A model generated the notes under the pieces. That model made no database searches. It was not told the DNA's origin and saw only the letters and a list, made by a program, of their open reading frames with translations. A DNA stretch of 64,000 bases from Neisseria musculi (GTDB lineage: Bacteria; Pseudomonadota; Gammaproteobacteria; Burkholderiales; Neisseriaceae), in contig NZ_CP060414.2 in assembly GCF_014297595.2 (NCBI RefSeq), positions 2,294,001-2,358,000 of the forward strand. The letters are read 5' to 3'. Of this stretch, positions 8,046-17,810 are shown one piece after another. Within the stretch, counting starts at the first letter, position 1. Each line of letters starts with the position of its first letter. A program made the translations under genes and the position numbers.

Positions 8046-8808
8046 AAATAACGAATATCCTTATAATGGAAACGGTGTGGAAAAGCTGCGCATTATAACG
8101 GATAACAGGCTGTTTTTCATAACCTTATCAAACAAGCGCAATGCTGCTGTTTGAAATTTCCAATGGTTTCTCGGGGGCTGCGTGTAGCGGCCGTCTGAAA
8201 GCCCGGACATAACCCTCACTTAGGCCGAACCCTCTGCAAAAAGGCCTGAAGGCCGTCTGAAAGGCTGAAATACCGTTATTTGTGCACCACAGGCGGCAAC
8301 TCCGGTGGAAAAATTTAACGTTTCGGTCAAACAAATGCTCCAATTTCCGCCTGCGCGGGGCGGCGCAGCGGGCTTGCAGAGCCGGTAACGTTTCTTAATG
8401 TTTGGAATGTTGCCGATGCGACAGGCCGTCTGAAAATATTTTCAAACGGCTGTTTCCAACGGCTTGCCGGTTTTTGCGGCACCGCAGCGGGTTGGTGTTT
8501 GGAATGTTGCAGAGATTCCAGATGTAGGAAGCGGCCGGGATGTGGCTGCTTTTATCCGGGCAGCTTTTATTTCTTCGGGAGAAGAGCATCCCGTGATGTT
8601 GGTTATGTCCGAAAACCGCACGGCGTTGCCGTGCCTTACGCATTTTTAGCAGCCCAAAAAATCCACAAACGGGTATCCCGGCAACAAACGGAAAGGGTGG
8701 GCAATGCCGGGGTTGCATGATGGGGCAGGCATGGTTGTGATGCTTGAAAACACCGGCACCAATCCGCCAAATTCCGCTTCCCGCCCGCCGGCGCAGCAGT
8801 GCCTGTGT
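8046..8808. other. Non-coding stretch with a mosaic intergenic repeat
   Basis: No convincing gene. It contains several uptake sequences and, at about 8251-8420, a degenerate repeat also found at 15520-15722 and 45311-45503. The shared layout is an uptake sequence, then ...AAACAAAT..., a C/G-rich core ending GGCTTGC...AGAGCCGGTAACG, and GGAATGTTGC. Short open frames here are by-products of that repeat. Confidence 0.6.
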
Positions 8809-8957
8809 TATAGTGGATTTGCTTTATTTCCGGCACAAAACAGCAGGCCGCAGCTGTTGCAGATAGCACGCAACCGGTTTTGTTGCCGCGCCCAACCGTT
8901 TTCTTTGGGACGGAGCGCGGCAGGGCTGCGCCGGAAATAAAGCGGGTTTGCCCTATA
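8809..8957. repeat. Correia-like miniature inverted-repeat element
   Basis: About 149 bp. The left end is TATAGTGGATTTGCTTTATT; the right end is its imperfect reverse complement, finishing ...CCCTATA. TATAGTGGATT is the hallmark end of neisserial Correia repeat-enclosed elements, though the interior here is not the classical sequence. It lies directly upstream of the benE-like gene. Related copies occur at about 18813 and 63571-63731. Confidence 0.6.
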
Positions 8958-8990
8958 ACCGTGTTTCTTCCGACAACCGCCGCCCAACTT

Positions 8991-10154
8991 ATGCCCAAGC
9001 TTACCGATTTTTCTGCTTCTCATTTTTCCGCCGCTGTTGCTGCATTTTTGGTGTCTTACGGCAGCAGCGCGGTCATTATTTATCAGGCCGCCCTGGCATT
9101 CGGTGCATCACCTTCACAAACCGTATCGTGGTTTACCGCGCTTCCGCTGGTATGCGGTGTGCTGACTTTGGGCTTGAGCCTGCGCTACAAAGCGCCGGTG
9201 ATGATTGCCTGGTGTACGCCCGGCGCAGCGGTGTTGGCAGGGTTGGGCGGCATCGGGCTGAATGATGCGGTAACGGGATTTATGGCGGCAGCCGCCGCAA
9301 TGTGGCTGGTGTCGGCATTGGGCTGCTTTGACCGCTTGGTGCGCATGATTCCCGCCCAGCTGGCAGCAGCCATGCTGGCAGGCATATTGATTCATTTCGG
9401 CAGCCGCGTGTTTGCCGCCATGAGCAGCCAAACAGCTCTGGTGGGGGTTATGCTGGCAGTGTTTTTCCTAACCAAAATCCGCCTCGCGCGTTACAGCATT
9501 TTGCTGATGCTGGCGGCGGGGGTCGGCTATGCAGCGTGGGCGGGGCTTATCGACCAAACGCTGCTGGTTTGGCGCAACCCCGTGTTGGAATGGGTCGGCC
9601 CCGGGCTGCATTTCGGGCACACCGTCAGCGTGGCCGTACCGCTGTTTATCGCATCACTGGCCACACAAAACGTGCCCGGTATGGCCGTTTTACGGGGCTA
9701 CGGTTACCAAATCCCCGCCCGACCGCTGGTGGAAAACAGCGCAGCCGCCACCTTGCTGGCCGCGCCGTTCGGTGCGTTTATGGTGAACCTGGCAGCCATC
9801 AGCTCCGCCATTTGCATGGGCAGCGATGTGGATAAAAATCCCGAACGGCGCTATTTGGCCACCTTATTGCTGGGAGTGGTTTACCTGTTGGCCGCCGCTG
9901 CGGGCGGCATTACCGTAGCCATGTTTGCCGCCCTGCCCGCCGAATTGACAGCATCGTTGGCCGGCATTGCCGTGTTCGGCACGCTGCAAGCCAACCTCGC
10001 TGCCGCCTGGCAATGCGAACACTCGCGCGAAGCGGCACTGGTTACGCTGCTGGCTTCCGCATCAGGCATGACGCTTTGGGGCATAAGCAGCGCATTTTGG
10101 GGGCTGGTGTTGGGTTTGGCGGTTTACTACCTGAACCTGAAAACAGCGAAATAA
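8991..10154 (+). CDS. benE: BenE-type benzoate/proton symporter family protein
   Basis: The 387-residue protein has about 11-12 hydrophobic helices. Features typical of the BenE family are FLVSYGSSAVIIYQAALAFG near the N-terminus, APVMIAWCTPGAAVL, and FIASLATQNVPGMAVLRGYG in the centre. Family members move aromatic acids such as benzoate across the inner membrane with protons. I start at the ATG at 8991, which gives MPKLTDFSASHFSAAVAAF; the frame extends further only into the repeat element. No catabolic genes are adjacent, so the substrate is uncertain. Confidence 0.88.
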   Translation: MPKLTDFSASHFSAAVAAFLVSYGSSAVIIYQAALAFGASPSQTVSWFTALPLVCGVLTLGLSLRYKAPVMIAWCTPGAAVLAGLGGIGLNDAVTGFMAAAAAMWLVSALGCFDRLVRMIPAQLAAAMLAGILIHFGSRVFAAMSSQTALVGVMLAVFFLTKIRLARYSILLMLAAGVGYAAWAGLIDQTLLVWRNPVLEWVGPGLHFGHTVSVAVPLFIASLATQNVPGMAVLRGYGYQIPARPLVENSAAATLLAAPFGAFMVNLAAISSAICMGSDVDKNPERRYLATLLLGVVYLLAAAAGGITVAMFAALPAELTASLAGIAVFGTLQANLAAAWQCEHSREAALVTLLASASGMTLWGISSAFWGLVLGLAVYYLNLKTAK

Positions 10155-10179
10155 CATAACAAACTGTTTTATGGCTGTT

Positions 10180-10736
10180 TGAAAGCTGTGAACTATTCCC
10201 CAATACTTAGACAAGTTAAGAATCTTTCTCAAACAGCCTTTTCAAGCCGGGCTCTGTCGACTACAGAACCCGACTTTTTTAAGTTTAAACTAATCCGTTC
10301 ATGTTTCAGTGTGAAACCCTCCATCGGCGCATTGTCCCAACAATTGCCTTGTTTAAACGGTTTGGTAGCTTTGGCAGCGTACCCTCCTTTTCGTTGAGGG
10401 TTTTCATGTGTTTTAGGCAGTCGTTCTACACCCTCATGTACCCCAACTCTTCAATCAGTTGTGCTCGGGTTTATCGGTGATAAACGGGTTTTTGCATTTA
10501 GTCTTCATAGAGGCAGCCTGTAGGTGTTGAAGTGCGGCGATACCGCCTTGCCGATAAGCGGCTATCCAACGGCGTAGATGTGTGCGTGAGACGTTGAAGT
10601 ACCATTTGGTGCGCTGTTGGCTGTGCACTTGGTGATAATAGGGTGCGGCTTGGTATTTGAAGTTGAGTGTATATTTGGACATAAGAAAACAGCACCTTTT
10701 AAAGTTGGAGGAAGTGTTTAACCTTAAAAGGTGCTA
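10180..10736 (-). mobile_element. Deleted IS3-family element (OrfA plus OrfB tail)
   Basis: Reading leftward, an OrfA-like frame at 10682-10455 (75 aa) begins MSKYTLNFKYQ and contains a helix-turn-helix (FNVSRTHLRRWIAAYRQGGI). It ends early. Beyond it only the last part of an OrfB-type integrase remains, with a GNCWDNAPMEGF-like region. Most of OrfB is missing, so the element is dead. Its left 156 bp duplicates 3699-3854 in inverted orientation. A long hairpin (AGCACCTTTT...AAAAGGTGCT) lies at about 10691-10735. Confidence 0.75.
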
Positions 10737-10744
10737 TTTTCTTT

Positions 10745-11457
10745 GGGGCTGACGTAGATTAGCAGTCATGACAAGCTGCTAAAATGAAGATAACAAACTG
10801 TAAATTAAGCAAAAAAAGCACAGAAGAAACTACTCGGATATTTTGTGCCGGAAGTTACCGCCGTTCGGCTGCCGATGTCTTGGGTATCCGGCCCAACACC
10901 GCCATACTCTTTTACCGCAAAATCCGCCTCGTCATCAGCCGTCATTCGGCCTTGGAGGCCGATCAGGTTTTTGAAGGTTCCATAAAGTCAGATGAGAGCT
11001 GCTCCGGCGGTAAGCGCAAAGGAAAACGCGGCACAGGAGCCGCAGGCAAAGTGGTGATTTTCGGCATCCTCAAACGTGGCGGCAAGGTTTATACCGTGGT
11101 CGTGGATAACGCCAAAAAAGAGAGTTTGTTGCCTGTTATTACGAAGAAAATCATGCCGGACAGTGTGGTGTATACCGACAGTTTAAGCAGCGATGATGTC
11201 CCGGATGTCGGCGGTTTTCACCACCATAGGATTAACCACGGCAAGACATTTGCCCAGAGGCAAAACCACATCAACGGCATTGGGAATTTTTGGAATCAGG
11301 CCAAGCGTGTGCTGCGCAAATACAACGGAATCGACCGAAAGTCTTTTCCCCTATTCTTGAAAGAATGCGGGTTTCGTTTTAACTTTGGCACACCAAGTGA
11401 GCAGTTGAAAATCTTGCGGGATTGGTGTGGTATTTAGGGCTAATCTACTTCAGCCCC
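10745..11457 (+). mobile_element. IS1016-like element, type B copy 1 (IS1595 family)
   Basis: 713 bp bounded by inverted repeats GGGGCTGACGTAGATTAG and, at the right end, CTAATCTACTTCAGCCCC. An exact 8-bp target duplication TTTTCTTT flanks it (10737-10744 and 11458-11465), the length usual for IS1595 elements. It contains one transposase gene and sits in the debris of the IS3 element. Confidence 0.92.
10784..11437 (+). CDS. IS1016-like transposase, type B
   Basis: The 217-residue IS1595-family DDE-type transposase has SDESCSGGKRKGKRGTGAAGK (normally DESYFGG), GILKRGGKVYTVVV, VVYTDSLSSDD, HHRINHGKTFAQRQNHINGI and GNFWNQAKRVLRKYNGI, covering the catalytic D...D...N/H block. Compared with sister copies, residues about 13-29 (STEETTRIFCAGSYR) are in a different frame. 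A 7-A run and a missing C downstream compensate each other, so the frame is open but the N-terminal helix-turn-helix is scrambled. DNA binding is therefore probably impaired. Carried on the element bounded at 10745-11457. Confidence 0.88.
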   Translation: MKITNCKLSKKSTEETTRIFCAGSYRRSAADVLGIRPNTAILFYRKIRLVISRHSALEADQVFEGSIKSDESCSGGKRKGKRGTGAAGKVVIFGILKRGGKVYTVVVDNAKKESLLPVITKKIMPDSVVYTDSLSSDDVPDVGGFHHHRINHGKTFAQRQNHINGIGNFWNQAKRVLRKYNGIDRKSFPLFLKECGFRFNFGTPSEQLKILRDWCGI

Positions 11458-11509
11458 TTTTCTTTTCCAGAAGGCCTTTAGTTTTTTATTCGAATATACC
11501 CGGCAAGTC

Positions 11510-12376
11510 CTAACGTAAAAGCTCACTAGTAATCTGCTGCAAAAACACTAACCTGGATTCGCGGATTTTCCCTGTTCCGGCGGCGGTTTTTACTGCGCAG
11601 CCCGGTTCGGCGCGGTGGCTGCAATTGTGGAAGCGGCACTTCCCCACCAGATGGCGCAGGTCGGGAAAATAGTGTAGCAATTGCGCTGCCTGCAAATGGT
11701 ACAGGCCGAATTCTTGCAGGCCGGGCGAGTCGATTAGTTTGGTTTCTTCATTTAAATCATATAATTGTGCGTGGGTGGTGGTGTGCTTGCCCGAATCGAG
11801 CGCGGTGGAAATTTCTCCCACGCGTGCGGCATCGCTGCCCAAAAGCGCATTGGTGAGCGTGGATTTTCCCATGCCGCTCTGCCCTAAAAAAATATTGGTA
11901 TGCCCCTGCATCAGCGGCCGCAGGTTGTCGGCGTTATCGAGTGCGCAGGTTTCGACAACGGGATAACCCAATGATTCGTAAAAATTTAATTTTTCCCGCC
12001 AAGCCGCTGTTTCGGGCAGGTCGGCTTTATTTGCTACCACCGCTGCACCGATTCCCTCTGCCTCTGCGGCCAGCAGTGCCCGTTGCAACAGCAGTTCGTT
12101 GGGTGCAGGCACAGCGGCGGTTACGATAAACAGCTTATCCACATTGGCGGCAATTAGCTTGGCTTTCCGGGCATCCTGCCGGTAGAGCAGGCTTTTGCGC
12201 GGCAGATAGTTTTCGATAACTGCCTGACTGCTGTTGACGGGTGTGATATGCACCCAGTCGCCGCAGGCAAAATCCACCCGTTTTTTGCGGGTGGTGGCAT
12301 CGAAAACGGCACCGGACGGCGTGCGCACGATAAAACGGCGGCCGTAGCTTGCGGTGATTTGGGCGGTGTCGGGCAT
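11510..12376 (-). CDS. rsgA: Ribosome small subunit-dependent GTPase A
   Basis: The 288-residue protein is a circularly permuted GTPase: an N-terminal OB fold (ITASYGRRFIVRT...RKKRVDFACGDWV), then the G4 motif NKADLPE before G1 GQSGMGKSTL, then G3 DSPGLQEFG. A C-terminal zinc knuckle follows (KCRFHNCSHRAEPGCAV). RsgA helps the final maturation of the 30S ribosomal subunit. I start at 12376, where MPDTAQITASYG places the OB fold correctly. The frame could extend upstream, but through an uptake-sequence hairpin that would not be coding. It is transcribed divergently from the 12522 gene. Confidence 0.95.
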   Translation of the reverse strand: MPDTAQITASYGRRFIVRTPSGAVFDATTRKKRVDFACGDWVHITPVNSSQAVIENYLPRKSLLYRQDARKAKLIAANVDKLFIVTAAVPAPNELLLQRALLAAEAEGIGAAVVANKADLPETAAWREKLNFYESLGYPVVETCALDNADNLRPLMQGHTNIFLGQSGMGKSTLTNALLGSDAARVGEISTALDSGKHTTTHAQLYDLNEETKLIDSPGLQEFGLYHLQAAQLLHYFPDLRHLVGKCRFHNCSHRAEPGCAVKTAAGTGKIRESRLVFLQQITSELLR

Positions 12377-12419
12377 AAAATCGGGCAGATAGAAATAAAG
12401 ATTTATTTTACAGGATAAT

Positions 12420-12454
12420 CCGGGCCGTCTGAAAAACCTTTTCAGACGGCCCGG
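12420..12454. terminator. Paired-uptake-sequence hairpin between divergent genes
   Basis: CCGGGCCGTCTGAA and its complement form a 16-bp stem. It lies between the starts of rsgA and the 12522 gene, so it cannot terminate either unless it blocks read-through of longer transcripts. It may simply be an inverted uptake-sequence pair. Confidence 0.55.
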
Positions 12455-12521
12455 ATGACTGACGTTTATATAAAATAACTCTATAATCATTAAACCGTTT
12501 TTAGTTTTCGAGGGAACCACT

Positions 12522-12998
12522 ATGCATAAGAGTGCTTTTTTTCTGGCTGCCTTTGCCGCCTTGTCTTCGGCTTCTGCCGCCGAAATTTATATTGCCGAGC
12601 AGATTCCTTATCAGGATGAAAGCCGCATCGATCATCGGATAACATCCGAATGCACGAAAATCGGCACGGTTATGTCTGAATCCATTGTGAAACATGCAGC
12701 AGCGCAAGGAGTTACCGTTGTGCGCTCTACCGAGCCTGAAAAATATGGCCGTTATGCAAAAATCACCATCGACGCGGCCATGAGCTCAGGCAATGCCTTT
12801 ATCGGCCATGCCAAAGGTTTGTCGGTATATAACGAACTGTTTCAAAATGGAAAAGCAGTTCACAAAACTACCATGAGCCGCAATTCCACGGGCGGAATGT
12901 TCGGCGGCTTCAAAAGCTCGTGTTCCGTGCTTTACCGCACCGCCAACGTACTGGGCAAAGACATTGCCGGTTGGCTGGCAGCCCAAAACAAACCGTAA
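12522..12998 (+). CDS. Periplasmic hypothetical protein with signal peptide
   Basis: The 158-residue product begins MHKSAFFLAAFAALSSASAA-EIYIAEQ, a clear Sec signal with cleavage after ASAA. The mature part has two central cysteines (SECTKIG and KSSCSVLYR) that could form a disulphide, and reads as a mixed alpha/beta domain. I do not recognise the family. It is flanked by a divergent rsgA and a strong terminator, so it is its own transcription unit. No function is proposed beyond export to the periplasm. Confidence 0.75.
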   Translation: MHKSAFFLAAFAALSSASAAEIYIAEQIPYQDESRIDHRITSECTKIGTVMSESIVKHAAAQGVTVVRSTEPEKYGRYAKITIDAAMSSGNAFIGHAKGLSVYNELFQNGKAVHKTTMSRNSTGGMFGGFKSSCSVLYRTANVLGKDIAGWLAAQNKP

Positions 12999-13021
12999 CC
13001 ACCAATTTTCAAACCATCGGC

Positions 13022-13053
13022 AAAGGTCGTCTGAAACGTTTCAGACGGCCTTT
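13022..13053 (+). terminator. Uptake-sequence terminator
   Basis: AAAGGTCGTCTGAAACG followed by its complement and TTTG, directly after the periplasmic hypothetical gene. One uptake copy carries the variant GTCGTCTGAA. Confidence 0.75.
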
Positions 13054-13130
13054 GTGTTTCAGACGGCCTTTACACAGATCAATGATAAAATAATGCTTTC
13101 CCGCCTAACCTGCCTTGCCCAAACGGCCTT

Positions 13131-15260
13131 ATGCTCACTGATTTAGAAAAAAACGCCATCCGCGACCACTACCGCGCCATTTCGCAAAACCTGCCGCAGT
13201 TCCGCCCGCGGGCAGCTCAGCGGGAAATGATTGCGGCCGTTGCCAACGCCTTTTCGCGCACGCAAACCCGTGCCGAAGGCGAAGAAGCACCCAAGCGCGA
13301 GGGAGAAAGCATTGTGGTGGTGGAAGGCCCCACCGGCGTGGGCAAAAGCCTAGCCTATCTGCTGGCGGGCGGCATCATGGCGCAAACGCGCGGCAAGCGG
13401 CTGATTGTGTCGAGTGCCACGGTGGCCTTGCAGGAGCAGCTGGTTAACCGCGATTTGCCGTTTTTAGTGGCCCAAAGCGGTCTAGAGCTGACTTTCGCGC
13501 TCGTCAAAGGGCGCGGCCGCTATCTCTGCCCCTACAAACTCTACCAGCTCACCCAAAGCAATGCCCAGCAAAACCTGCTCGGGTTTGAAACGCCCGCCGT
13601 GTTGTGGGACAGCAAGCCCAAGCCCGAAGAATTAAAGCTCTTGCGCGGTATGGCCGATGAATTTGCCGCCCGCCGCTTCAACGGCGACCGCGATACCTGG
13701 CCGGAAAAAATCGACGATGCGGTGTGGATGAAGGTGAATAACGACAATTACGGCTGCCTCAAAGCCGCCTGCCCCAACCGCCCGGAATGCCCGTTTTACC
13801 TCGCGCGCGACACGCTCGAAAATGTCGATGTGGTGGTGGCCAACCACGATTTGCTGATGGTCGATATCGGCATGGGCGGCGGCGTGATTCTGCCTGCGCC
13901 CGAAAACAGCTTTTACTGCATCGATGAAGCCCACCACCTGCCCAAAAAAGCCCTCAGCCAGTTTGCTGCCGAACACTCATGGAACCAGGCCGTGTGGGCG
14001 CTGGAAAAACTCCCCGCCGTTACCGGCAAAATCGCCGCGCTCACCGACAAGGCCGAGCTGGCAAACTTGGCGGACGAAGCCGCCGCCGCCCTGCTCGAAA
14101 GCCTGCACGAATGGCAGTTTCATCTTTCCGAAGAGCCCGAATTGAGGCCGTCTGAAAACAATGAATCGGTGTGGCTGTGGCAGGACGGAAAAATTCCCGA
14201 AGCGCTGGAACTCACCGTATCCAACACCGCCGTTGCCGCCCGCAGCCTCTACAAACACGCCAACGGTCTCAACGATGCATTGGCCGCCGCCCGCCGCGAC
14301 AAAGACCAAAACAGCGCCCAAATCGACCGTCTCAGCACCGAATTCGGCGTATTCCGCGCCCGCATCGAGCAAATCACCGCTGCTTGGGATTTGCTCGCTA
14401 CCGTACCCCCTGAAGGCGAGGAGCCGTTGGCCAAATGGATTACCCGCCGCCTTGACGACAAAAACGACTACATCTTTCATGCCAGCCCCATCAGCAGCGC
14501 CTCCCATCTGGCCAACAACCTGTGGCGGCGCGCTGCCGGCGCTGTGCTCACCTCTGCCACCCTGCAATCGCTGGGCAGTTTCAACCTGATTTTGCGCCAA
14601 ACCGGCCTGCAATGGCTGCCCGAAACCACCACGCTCGCCCTGCAAAGCCCGTTTGATTTCGATGCACAGGGCGAGCTGTATCTCCCGCCCGTGCACGCCA
14701 GCCCCAAAGACCCCGCTGCCCACACCGCTGCCATTGTCGAATGGCTGCCCAAACTGATTTGCACTGAAGAAGGCATCGGCACACTGGTGCTGTTTTCTTC
14801 ACGCAAACAAATGCAGGAAGTGGCTCTGCGCCTGCCCGAAGCCTATCTGCCGCTGTTGCTGGTGCAGGGCGAGCTGCCCAAAGCAACGTTGCTGCAAAAA
14901 CACCATCAGGCCGTTAGCGAAGGCCGCGCCAGCATTATTTTCGGGCTGGACAGCTTCGCCGAGGGGCTGGATTTGCCCGGGTTGGCCTGCGTGCAGGTGA
15001 TTATCGCCAAACTGCCGTTTTCCATGCCCGACAATCCCGTTGAAAAAACCCAAAACCGCTGGATAGAGCAACGCGGCGGCAACCCTTTTATCGAAATCAC
15101 CGTGCCCGAAGCCAGCATCAAACTGGTGCAGGCAGTCGGCCGCCTCATCCGCACCGAAAGCGATTACGGCCGCGTAACCATACTCGACAACCGCGTCAAA
15201 ACCCAAAACTACGGCCGCCAAATGCTCGCCTGTCTGCCGCCGTTTAAAAGAATCGGATAA
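13131..15260 (+). CDS. dinG: ATP-dependent DNA helicase DinG
   Basis: The 709-residue XPD-like superfamily 2 helicase has Walker A VVEGPTGVGKSLAYLL (about residue 65), the iron-sulphur cluster region with four cysteines (GRYLCPYK; GCLKAACPNRPECPFY), the DEAH box (IDEAHHLPKK) and C-terminal motifs FGLDSFAEGLDLPG and AVGRLIRTESDYGR. DinG unwinds DNA 5' to 3' and resolves R-loops and replication blocks. All motifs are present and the length is normal for the family. The start ATG is at 13131. It stands alone on the plus strand. Confidence 0.95.
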   Translation: MLTDLEKNAIRDHYRAISQNLPQFRPRAAQREMIAAVANAFSRTQTRAEGEEAPKREGESIVVVEGPTGVGKSLAYLLAGGIMAQTRGKRLIVSSATVALQEQLVNRDLPFLVAQSGLELTFALVKGRGRYLCPYKLYQLTQSNAQQNLLGFETPAVLWDSKPKPEELKLLRGMADEFAARRFNGDRDTWPEKIDDAVWMKVNNDNYGCLKAACPNRPECPFYLARDTLENVDVVVANHDLLMVDIGMGGGVILPAPENSFYCIDEAHHLPKKALSQFAAEHSWNQAVWALEKLPAVTGKIAALTDKAELANLADEAAAALLESLHEWQFHLSEEPELRPSENNESVWLWQDGKIPEALELTVSNTAVAARSLYKHANGLNDALAAARRDKDQNSAQIDRLSTEFGVFRARIEQITAAWDLLATVPPEGEEPLAKWITRRLDDKNDYIFHASPISSASHLANNLWRRAAGAVLTSATLQSLGSFNLILRQTGLQWLPETTTLALQSPFDFDAQGELYLPPVHASPKDPAAHTAAIVEWLPKLICTEEGIGTLVLFSSRKQMQEVALRLPEAYLPLLLVQGELPKATLLQKHHQAVSEGRASIIFGLDSFAEGLDLPGLACVQVIIAKLPFSMPDNPVEKTQNRWIEQRGGNPFIEITVPEASIKLVQAVGRLIRTESDYGRVTILDNRVKTQNYGRQMLACLPPFKRIG

Positions 15261-15812
15261 TGGGCGCAGAGGCCGAAAGCCCTGCAAAATTCAAAAAACT
15301 TGTTTACCGCCGTCACCGGGTTTAAACCGGGCACGGCGGCAGTTATGGTGAATCCGCTCCGCATTTCCATTACGGCGCGGCCAAACCCCGACCCAAAGAA
15401 AACGGTTTTGCAAACCGCTTAAGCGGTATGAAACTGGTTCCATATTGCCGGCAGCTTGATGTCTTGTATCGAAAATAAAATAGATACACGATTAAAAAGC
15501 CTTTGCAAAACAAATTTAGGCCGTCTGAAAGGCTTCCATACCATTATTCCCACTCATATTCTCACTCAGGCGGAAATTCTGATAAAAATATTGAAATATT
15601 GTCAAACAAATACCCGAATGCCCGAACGCTCGGATTACCGCCGGCGCGGGGGCAGCACAGCAGGCTTGCGAAGTTGATAGCGGCAAACAAACTTCCTGTG
15701 GTGTTTTTGAATGTTGCAAAGGCCCCAGAGATATTTTTAGACGGCTTGAAATTATTTTTGAAAAAATCCCAAATTAAAAAAACCTGCTTGCCTATAAATG
15801 CGGCCCAACAAA
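15261..15812. other. Non-coding stretch containing a mosaic intergenic repeat
   Basis: No gene is supported. At about 15520-15722 lies a second copy of the repeat described at 8251 (uptake sequence, CATACCATTATTCCCAC, then GGCTTGC...AAACTT...GAATGTTGC). TATTCCC with downstream CAGGCGGAAATTC recalls neisserial dRS3-type repeats. Around 15344 a TATGGTGAATCCGCTCC segment resembles the end of the Correia-like elements. Confidence 0.55.
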
Positions 15813-15840
15813 AGGCCGTCTGAAATATTTCAGACGGCCT
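15813..15840 (-). terminator. Terminator for gapA
   Basis: A perfect 28-base palindrome: AGGCCGTCTGAAA followed by its complement. It lies about 60 bases past the gapA stop on the gapA strand. Confidence 0.8.
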
Positions 15841-15898
15841 GCTTTATTTTGATTGAGTGATTGTGAAGCGTAAACAGCCGGTTAATTAAGTAGGAAAA

Positions 15899-16984
<1,086 letters not shown>

Positions 16985-17027
16985 CTAGCACTACTTTGAT
17001 AAAGCCGCAAAAATCTGATTTAAATTA

Positions 17028-17747
17028 GGGGCTGTACTAGATAACTAGGGAAATTTAACTTCAGGTTAGAATAATCCCTATGAGAAAAAGTCGTTTAAGT
17101 CAGTACAAGCAAAACAAACTGATTGAACTATTTGTTGCAGGTGTTACCGCCCGCACAGCGGCGCAATTAGTTAGCGTCAATAAAAATACCGCTGCCTATT
17201 ACTTCCACCGTTTGCGCTTACTTATCTATCACAACAGCCCGCATCTGGAAATGCTTGATGGTGAAGTAGAAGTTGATGAAAGCTATTTTGGCGGACAACG
17301 CAAAGGCAAACGTGGTCGCGGTGCGGCTGGCAAAGTGGCTGTATTCGGGCTTTTGAAGCGTAATGGTAAGGTTTACACCGTTGCCGTACCCAATACACAA
17401 ACTGCGACTTTATTGCCAATTATCCGCGAGCAAGTGAAGCCTGATAGCATTGTTTATACCGATTGTTACAAAAGTTATGACGTTCTTGATGTGAGCGAAT
17501 TTTCACATTTTCGGATCAATCACAGCACACATTTTGCTGAGCGACAAAATCACATTAACGGAATTGAGAACTTTTGGAACCAAGCAAAACGCCATTTACG
17601 CAAGTTTAACGGCATTCCCAAAGAGCATTTGGAACTGTATTTGAAAGAGTGTGAATGGCGTTTTAACAACAGTGAGATAAAATTTCAAATTTCTATTTTA
17701 AAACAATTAGTAAAGCAGGATTTGTTCTAGTTATCTAGGACAGCCCC
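17028..17747 (+). mobile_element. IS1016-like element, type A copy 1
   Basis: 720 bp with ends GGGGCTGTACTAGATAACTA and TAGTTATCTAGGACAGCCCC. Flanking bases TTAAATTA and ATAAATTA agree at 7 of 8 positions, a slightly decayed target duplication. It lies upstream of gapA in the opposite direction. Confidence 0.92.
17080..17730 (+). CDS. IS1016-like transposase, type A (copy 1)
   Basis: The 216-residue transposase has an intact N-terminal helix-turn-helix (KQNKLIELFVAGVTARTAAQ) and the IS1595-family catalytic domain: EVDESYFGGQRKGKRGRGA, GLLKRNGKVYTVAV, IVYTDCYKSYD, FRINHSTHFAERQNHINGI and ENFWNQAKRHLRKFNGI. It is the best preserved lineage here and probably active. It differs from the other three copies by Leu for Phe in KEHLELYLKE. 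It cuts and inserts its own element, giving 8-bp duplications. Confidence 0.93.
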   Translation: MRKSRLSQYKQNKLIELFVAGVTARTAAQLVSVNKNTAAYYFHRLRLLIYHNSPHLEMLDGEVEVDESYFGGQRKGKRGRGAAGKVAVFGLLKRNGKVYTVAVPNTQTATLLPIIREQVKPDSIVYTDCYKSYDVLDVSEFSHFRINHSTHFAERQNHINGIENFWNQAKRHLRKFNGIPKEHLELYLKECEWRFNNSEIKFQISILKQLVKQDLF

Positions 17748-17810
17748 ATAAATTAAGTAAGCATCGGATAAAGGGGATAAAGGCCGTCTGAAAATTTTAA
17801 TATTTTGATT

